Shown: positions 59,320 to 64,000 of the stretch, piece after piece
Layout: each line of letters opens with the position of its first letter
How positions within the stretch are numbered: position 1 is the first letter of the stretch
NCBI RefSeq assembly: GCF_022096995.1
Contig: NZ_JACXGQ010000003.1
Span: 310,001-374,000, forward strand
DNA length: 64,000 nt
Reading direction: 5' to 3'
DNA from: Yoonia sp. I 8.24
GTDB taxonomy: Bacteria; Pseudomonadota; Alphaproteobacteria; Rhodobacterales; Rhodobacteraceae
Position numbers and translations under genes: made by a program
Notes under the pieces: generated by a model
Database searches by the model: none
Told to the model about the DNA's origin: nothing
The model's input: only the letters and a program-made list of their open reading frames with translations

Positions 59320-59945
59320 CGGAACGGGTGATCGAAACGCTTGATTGTGTGGCAGAAGGTGCGGCTTGGCTTTGCGCACATGAACCGCGCTTTGGTGTTG
59401 CGATGCAGGGCTTGCCGCCCTTGCCGTTGCGGCGCAAGCCCGATGGGTTTGCCGAATTGCTCAGCGCGATTGTCAGCCAGCAAGTCAGCGTGGCCTCGGC
59501 CAACGCGATTTGGGGGCGTTTGCAAGACGCGGGCATGGTGACGGCAGATGCCGTCAGGCAGGCGTCCGATGAATCCTTGCGCGCATTGGGGTTGAGCCGT
59601 CAAAAAGCGAAATACGCCAAAGCCTTGGCCGGGGCTGGGATCGATTTTGAGGCATTGCGCGACATGCCGTCGGATCAGGTGATGAAAACGCTGACCGCCG
59701 TGTCTGGTATCGGCGCGTGGACCGCCGAGATTTACGCGATGTTTTCGCTCGGGCGTGCTGACGTTTTCGCACCGGGGGATTTGGCGTTGCAAGAGGCGGC
59801 AAAATTGATTTTCGATCTAGATGAACGCCCCAAAGAACGGGCGCTGCGCGCAATGGCCCAAGATTGGTCGCCGTGGCAATCGGTTGCGGCGCGGATCATG
59901 TGGGCCTACTACAAGCAAAACAAACAACGAGAAGGTATCAGATGA
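59316..59945 (+). CDS. DNA-3-methyladenine glycosylase (AlkA/HhH-GPD type)
   Basis: Base-excision repair glycosylase for alkylated purines, 209 aa. HhH-GPD core: ELLSAIVSQQVSVASANAIW, the helix-hairpin-helix LTAVSGIGAWTAEIYAMF and the catalytic Asp in DVFAPGDLALQEA. It lacks the N-terminal domain of E. coli AlkA, so it is the short form. Oddly, it overlaps both cobK and the esterase gene by four bases. Confidence 0.92.
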   Translation: MTERVIETLDCVAEGAAWLCAHEPRFGVAMQGLPPLPLRRKPDGFAELLSAIVSQQVSVASANAIWGRLQDAGMVTADAVRQASDESLRALGLSRQKAKYAKALAGAGIDFEALRDMPSDQVMKTLTAVSGIGAWTAEIYAMFSLGRADVFAPGDLALQEAAKLIFDLDERPKERALRAMAQDWSPWQSVAARIMWAYYKQNKQREGIR

Positions 59946-60610
59946 CACGGGCACTCGAGGCGCAGCGGCGCGAACCATTATCGGGCGAAACGCGGTCTTG
60001 CGTGGTGTTTTTGCACGGGTACGGCGCAAATGCGGCCGATCTGATTGGTCTGGCAGACCCGCTGGGCGAACATATGCCCGACACGCTGTTTATCGCACCT
60101 GATGCGCCCGAAGATTGCGCAGGGGCCCCGATGGGGTTCCAATGGTTCCCAATCCCTTGGATTGATGGATCATCCGAAGAAGAAAGCCGCGCCGGGCTAG
60201 ATCGGGCTGCCGCTGATTTAGACGCGTTTCTTGATGGGGTGATGGTCGACGAAGACTTGCTACCTGAACAGGTTGTTGTCTTGGGTTTTTCACAAGGGAC
60301 TATGATGGCTTTGCATGTAGTGCCGCGCCGCGAAGATCCGGTTGCGGGGATTGTCGCCTTTTCAGGACGCCTGCTGGAACCCGAATCCTTGGTAGACGAG
60401 GTCCAATGCCGTCCCGCGGTGCTGTTGATCCACGGCGATGAGGATGATGTCGTTCCGCCGCAATCGCTGCCGCAGGCCGCCGAAACATTGCAAGGCGCTG
60501 GCTGGAAAGAAGTCTACGCCCATATCATGAAGGGCACAGGCCACGGAATCGCGCCTGACGGATTGCAAGTGGCTTTGGCGTTTATGCGTGACCGTTTGGG
60601 GATGAGTTAA
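59942..60610 (+). CDS. Carboxylesterase / phospholipase family alpha/beta hydrolase
   Basis: A 222-aa serine hydrolase of the Abhydrolase_2 family. Oxyanion/HG motif in VVFLHGYGANAADL, nucleophile Ser in VVLGFSQGTMMALH (GFSQG), Asp in LIHGDEDDVVP and His in MKGTGHGIAPDG. All triad members are present. Natural substrate unknown (short acyl esters or lysophospholipids). Start MTRALEAQRREP overlaps the glycosylase stop (ATGA). Confidence 0.92.
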   Translation: MTRALEAQRREPLSGETRSCVVFLHGYGANAADLIGLADPLGEHMPDTLFIAPDAPEDCAGAPMGFQWFPIPWIDGSSEEESRAGLDRAAADLDAFLDGVMVDEDLLPEQVVVLGFSQGTMMALHVVPRREDPVAGIVAFSGRLLEPESLVDEVQCRPAVLLIHGDEDDVVPPQSLPQAAETLQGAGWKEVYAHIMKGTGHGIAPDGLQVALAFMRDRLGMS

Positions 60611-60690
60611 CCCTAAACTGCCTAATATTTGGAATATGCTGGGGCTTGTCACATTTCTGACGCGATATATAGTCTTTACTTAAGAAGACT

Positions 60691-60720
60691 GCGGGAACGC
60701 CAGTTCTATCTGGCGCCCGC
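60691..60720 (+). other. Stable hairpin between the esterase and HNH genes
   Basis: GCGGG-AA-CGCCAG, loop TTCTAT, CTGGCG-CCCGC: 11 base pairs with a two-base bulge, followed by ATTTCG. A smaller inverted repeat (AGTCTT/AAGACT) lies just upstream at 60671-60690. It could be a weak terminator for the esterase operon or a leader structure of the HNH gene at 60745. Confidence 0.5.
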
Positions 60721-60744
60721 ATTTCGCGATGTGGGATGTAAGAT

Positions 60745-61332
60745 ATGACGCAGGCAGATTTTCGAACCGATTTTACCCGCGCCCCGGCCGCGTTAAAACA
60801 GTATCCGGCTTTGGTGTTGAACGCGGATTACCGGCCTTTGTCCTACTACCCGCTGTCGCTGTGGCCCTGGCAGGATGCGATCAAGGCGGCTTGGCTCGAC
60901 CGGGTGGATATTGTCAGTGAATATGACGCCTATGTGCGTAGCCCGACCACCCAGATCAAAATCCCATCCGTTGTAGTGCTGAAGGATTTTGTGAAACCAC
61001 AGAAAAAAGTGGCATTCACACGATTTAACCTGTTTTTGCGGGATTCATTTTGCTGCCAATATTGCGGGGCGAAGGGCGAATTGACCTTTGATCACGTTGT
61101 GCCGCGTGCCGCAGGCGGGGTGACAAGCTGGGAAAACGTGGTGGCGGCGTGTTCGCCGTGTAATCTGCGCAAAGGGTCCAAATCATTGCGCCAATCCGGG
61201 ATGAGCCTGCGCAAACCGCCACGCCAACCGGTGACAGATCAGCTGCATAGTATCGGACGTAAATTTCCGCCAAACCATTTGCATGAAAGCTGGGTTGATT
61301 TCTTGTATTGGGATGCGGAACTAGAAGCTTAG
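60745..61332 (+). CDS. HNH endonuclease family protein
   Basis: A 195-aa protein with an N-terminal domain typical of this family (PALVLNADYRPLSYYPLSLW) and a zinc-associated HNH core: CQYCG, TFDHVVPRAAGGVTSWENVV (catalytic His), CSPCNLRKGS. Such short HNH proteins are common on bacterial chromosomes; their role (repair, restriction-like) is unsettled. It stands alone, not next to a methyltransferase. Confidence 0.9.
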   Translation: MTQADFRTDFTRAPAALKQYPALVLNADYRPLSYYPLSLWPWQDAIKAAWLDRVDIVSEYDAYVRSPTTQIKIPSVVVLKDFVKPQKKVAFTRFNLFLRDSFCCQYCGAKGELTFDHVVPRAAGGVTSWENVVAACSPCNLRKGSKSLRQSGMSLRKPPRQPVTDQLHSIGRKFPPNHLHESWVDFLYWDAELEA

Positions 61333-61379
61333 CGCGATCTGGTGCTAGACTTGCACAGCAGTGCGGGTTAGATAGTTCG

Positions 61380-61393
61380 CGTTAGCGCTAACG
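61380..61393. promoter_or_regulatory. LacI-type operator palindrome upstream of zwf
   Basis: CGTTAGCGCTAACG is a perfect 14-bp palindrome with the central GC and TTAGCGCTAA core typical of LacI/GalR-family operators. It lies 26 bases before the zwf ATG, where bound repressor would block the promoter or early elongation. The cognate regulator is not in the window. Confidence 0.65.
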
Positions 61394-61419
61394 TACCCAA
61401 GCAAAAAGCGGAGTAAGCA

Positions 61420-62874
61420 ATGGTTTCTCGCGTCATTCCTGTCGAAACATTTGATCTGGTCATTTTTGGCGGGACGGGTGATTTGGCTCGCCGTAAAATT
61501 TTACCGGGGTTGTTCCGCAGGTTTCGATCTGGACAGATGCCCGAAGGATCGCGGATCATTGGTGCGGCACGGTCGGATATCGACGGTGCCGGATATCGCC
61601 AAATGATTACGGATGCCGTTGCCGAATTTGGTGGTGAAGAAAAGAATGACATCAAGGGCTTAGAGGCGTTCATTGCCACGCTTGACTATGTTGCAATCGA
61701 TGCAAAAGGTGACGGTGGCTGGGCGCAGCTAGCCGCGATGGTGCGTCAAGACGTTGTGCAAGCCTTCTATTTTTCGGTTGCGCCATCGCTGTTTGGGGAT
61801 CTGGCGGAACGGCTTCATACTCACAAAATCGCCAATGCATCCAGCCGTATCGTTGTCGAAAAACCCTTCGGTCGTGATCTTGCAACGGCGCGGGCGTTGA
61901 ATGAAACGTTGGCCGCGCACTTTGACGAAAGCCAAATTTACCGCATTGACCACTATCTGGGCAAAGAAACTGTTCAGAACCTCATGGCTGTGCGCTTTGG
62001 TAATATGCTGTTTGAACCGCTTTGGAACAATCACTACGTCGATCATATCCAAATTACGGTCGCCGAAACGGTCGGGATCGGTGGGCGCGGGGCTTATTAT
62101 GATAAGTCGGGCGCGATGCGCGATATGGTGCAAAACCACTTGATGCAACTGCTTTGCCTTATCGCGATGGAGCCGCCAAACCAGTATGGCGCAGACGAAG
62201 TTCGCGACGAAAAACTAAAAGTTATTCGTGCGTTACAGCCCGTAAAGCCCCATCATATCGTGCGGGGGCAATATGATGCAGGCCCTGATGGGCCAAGCTA
62301 CCGTGAAGACGCTGAAAACCCGCGTTCTTTCACCGAAAGCTTTATCGCGATGAAATGTGAAATCGCGAACTGGCGGTGGGCCGGGGTGCCGTTCTATCTG
62401 CGGACCGGGAAGCGGATGAAGGCGCGATCATCTGAAATCACCGTTTATTTCAAGGATCTTGGGCATACGATCTTTGAAGGTGACGAAGCCCGGCACCGCA
62501 ATATCCTGTCGATCAGGTTACAGCCCAATGAAGGCATGGATTTACAAGTGACCATCAAGGAACCCGGTCCGGGCGGGATGCGTTTGGTCGATGTGCCGCT
62601 GGATATGACATTTGCCGATGCGCTTGGTCCTGATGTCGAAGAAGTCCCGGATGCCTATGAGCGTCTGATCATGGATGTGATCCGCGGCAACCAAACACTG
62701 TTTATGCGCGGTGATGAGGTTGAAGCGGCTTGGGGGTGGACTGACCCGCTGATCAACGGCTGGGAAGCCCGCAATGATGTGCCAAAGCATTACGATGCCG
62801 GGTCGAACGGGCCCGAAGATGCGCTGGCTATGTTGCACCGTGACGGTAGAAAGTGGCGTGAAATCAAGGCCTAA
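61420..62874 (+). CDS. zwf: Glucose-6-phosphate 1-dehydrogenase
   Basis: Oxidises glucose-6-phosphate to 6-phosphogluconolactone, feeding the Entner-Doudoroff and pentose-phosphate routes. 484 aa, with the nucleotide site DLVIFGGTGDLARRKILPGL and the substrate/active-site motif YRIDHYLGKETVQN. GGAG lies six bases before the ATG. First gene of zwf-pgl-pgi, behind the palindrome at 61380. Confidence 0.98.
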   Translation: MVSRVIPVETFDLVIFGGTGDLARRKILPGLFRRFRSGQMPEGSRIIGAARSDIDGAGYRQMITDAVAEFGGEEKNDIKGLEAFIATLDYVAIDAKGDGGWAQLAAMVRQDVVQAFYFSVAPSLFGDLAERLHTHKIANASSRIVVEKPFGRDLATARALNETLAAHFDESQIYRIDHYLGKETVQNLMAVRFGNMLFEPLWNNHYVDHIQITVAETVGIGGRGAYYDKSGAMRDMVQNHLMQLLCLIAMEPPNQYGADEVRDEKLKVIRALQPVKPHHIVRGQYDAGPDGPSYREDAENPRSFTESFIAMKCEIANWRWAGVPFYLRTGKRMKARSSEITVYFKDLGHTIFEGDEARHRNILSIRLQPNEGMDLQVTIKEPGPGGMRLVDVPLDMTFADALGPDVEEVPDAYERLIMDVIRGNQTLFMRGDEVEAAWGWTDPLINGWEARNDVPKHYDAGSNGPEDALAMLHRDGRKWREIKA

Positions 62875-62922
62875 ACCCTTGAACTTTACTCAACATACAA
62901 GACATAAAAAAGGCGATCCCAA

Positions 62923-63594
62923 ATGAAATTGCTTGAATATCCCGACGCGGAAATGATGATGATGAATTTGGCGGATACCCTCGCGGGTGAGCTAAAGAAC
63001 ACGTTGCTTACCCATGATACGGCGTCGCTTGCGGTGCCCGGAGGCACAACGCCCGGTCCAATATTTGATAGCCTTTGTGCCGTTGATCTAGACTGGGCGC
63101 GGGTGCATGTGATGCTGACCGATGAACGCTGGGTGCCGGAAACATCCGACCGCTCGAACACGCGTCTTTTGCGACACCGTTTGTTAGTCAACCGGGCTGC
63201 TGCCGCGCGCTACATGCCGCTGTATGGCGATGCGCCGACGCCCGAAGAAAAGCTGCCTGAACTGGCGGCGGACCTTGACCCTGCGTTGCCGCTGTCGGTC
63301 TGTTTGCTTGGCATGGGCGCAGATATGCATACTGCGTCTATTTTTCCCGGTGCGGATCAGCTTGATCTGGCGATTACCGGCGATGATCGTTTGGTCGCGA
63401 TGCGTGCCCCGGGCGCGCCAGAGCCGCGCATCACACTTTCGGCAAAGGTGATTAACGCGGCGATCAACCGTCATATTGTCATTGTCGGCCCCGAAAAACG
63501 CGCAGCGTTTGAACGTGCACAGACCTGTCGCCCCGAAGACGCCCCAGTCGCGGCTATTCTCAACGGCGCAACCGTCCATTGGGCGGAGAAATAG
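62923..63594 (+). CDS. pgl: 6-phosphogluconolactonase
   Basis: Hydrolyses 6-phosphogluconolactone to 6-phosphogluconate. 223 aa of the DevB/glucosamine-6-phosphate-isomerase-like fold: SLAVPGGTTPGPIFDSL, VHVMLTDERWVPETSDRSN, CLLGMGADMHTASIFPG. The 48-base gap from zwf and one-base gap to pgi fit a single operon. Confidence 0.95.
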   Translation: MKLLEYPDAEMMMMNLADTLAGELKNTLLTHDTASLAVPGGTTPGPIFDSLCAVDLDWARVHVMLTDERWVPETSDRSNTRLLRHRLLVNRAAAARYMPLYGDAPTPEEKLPELAADLDPALPLSVCLLGMGADMHTASIFPGADQLDLAITGDDRLVAMRAPGAPEPRITLSAKVINAAINRHIVIVGPEKRAAFERAQTCRPEDAPVAAILNGATVHWAEK

Positions 63595-63595
63595 C

Positions 63596-64000
63596 ATGTG
63601 GGATAAACTCAAAGAACATCACGCACAGGTCGCGGATCGCCGTTTTGAAACGCTTGTCGATGCCGCGCGGGCGGACGCGTTTTCGGCGCGGGCCGGCGAT
63701 ATGCTGTTTGATTACGCCAAAACGAATATCGATGCCGACGGGCGCGCATTACTGATTGATTTGCTGGACCAGACGGACGTCGCACAAAAGCGCGATGCGA
63801 TGTTTGCCGGTGCTGCGATCAATGAAACCGAAGGGCGCGCCGTACTGCACACTGCGTTGCGTAACCTTGATGGTAATCCGGTGTTTGTCGATGGCGCGGA
63901 TGTGATGCCCGGTATTTTGGACACGCTTGACCGGATGTCTGCATTTGCAAATGCCGTGCGTGATGGCAGCTTTGCCGGGCAGGGTGGCCAGATCACCGAT
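63596..64000 (+). CDS. pgi: Glucose-6-phosphate isomerase (3' end outside window)
   Basis: Interconverts glucose-6-phosphate and fructose-6-phosphate. The first 135 codons are visible, beginning MWDKLKEHHAQVADRRF. Family segments are LLIDLLDQTDVAQKRDAMF, INETEGRAVLHTALRN and FANAVRDGSFAGQGG. The frame runs off the window. It starts one base after the pgl stop. Confidence 0.93.
   Translation, partial: MWDKLKEHHAQVADRRFETLVDAARADAFSARAGDMLFDYAKTNIDADGRALLIDLLDQTDVAQKRDAMFAGAAINETEGRAVLHTALRNLDGNPVFVDGADVMPGILDTLDRMSAFANAVRDGSFAGQGGQITD

Overview
The window is chromosomal DNA from an alphaproteobacterium, most probably a member of the Rhodobacterales (Roseobacter group). This rests on the gene content and order (argC-ccmE...ccmF-ccmH, trpGD..C-moaC-moeA-lexA, ppiD-trpE, B12-dependent nrdJ, zwf-pgl-pgi, a ZntB-like CorA protein), a LexA operator of the alphaproteobacterial GTTC-N7-GTTC type, and moderately high GC. 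The genus cannot be fixed from the sequence alone. Coding density is very high, with many ATGA or TGATG start/stop overlaps. Most genes are housekeeping, with a few accessory or AT-rich genes between them. No rRNA, IS element, CRISPR array or integrated prophage is visible.

Layout. 1-5.2 kb: end of argC, then cytochrome c maturation (ccmE, ccmF, ccmH) interrupted by a three-gene phage-type lysis module (GH108 muramidase, holin, XhlA-like peptide). 5.3-7.2 kb: a PaaG-like enoyl-CoA hydratase, a DUF2087 protein and an acetyltransferase. 7.3-12.3 kb: gltA, gltX, comEC. 12.3-17.7 kb: a minus-strand run trpG-trpD-ung-trpC-moaC-moeA, then lexA with its own SOS box. 17.8-26.1 kb: a degenerate polysaccharide-deacetylase protein, ppiD-trpE, an aminotransferase, gpt, a LysE exporter and fabI. 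26.2-28.1 kb: pdxH, a two-domain cold-shock protein, a secreted DUF192 protein and tRNA-Pro(TGG).

28.6-35.1 kb: nrdJ with a NrdR-like box, a small downstream ORF and a strong terminator, then an AIM24 protein, a cupin, an acetyltransferase and an AT-rich membrane protein. 35.2-44.5 kb: eno, a DMT permease, a Fur/Mur regulator, a ZntB-like channel, PhzF, a Na+/H+ antiporter, a FemAB-like transferase, a 46-aa ORF, tyrS and divergent anmK. 44.7-48.5 kb: an outer-membrane barrel protein, a PEP-mutase-family enzyme, ada, and soxR facing a small ORF plus a VOC protein across a textbook SoxR operator. 48.5-53.6 kb: a sulfotransferase-like gene, then cysS-cimA and a squalene/phytoene-synthase-like gene. 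53.6-61.3 kb: an AT-rich coiled-coil protein, an MFS permease, cobalamin genes (cobB, cobA facing cbiD, cobK), an AlkA-like glycosylase, an esterase and an HNH protein. 61.4-64 kb: zwf-pgl-pgi behind a LacI-type operator.

The most notable observation is a 14-codon ORF (49581-49625) just upstream of cysS-cimA that reads MKSICIIICCIITC. Ten of the 13 codons after the start are Ile or Cys. The operon makes cysteinyl-tRNA (cysS) and the isoleucine precursor citramalate (cimA), so this looks like a leader peptide sensing both amino acids. Other candidate regulatory devices are a 12-bp hairpin that buries the Shine-Dalgarno of the lysis muramidase, the SoxR operator/promoter, and a 14-bp palindrome in front of zwf.
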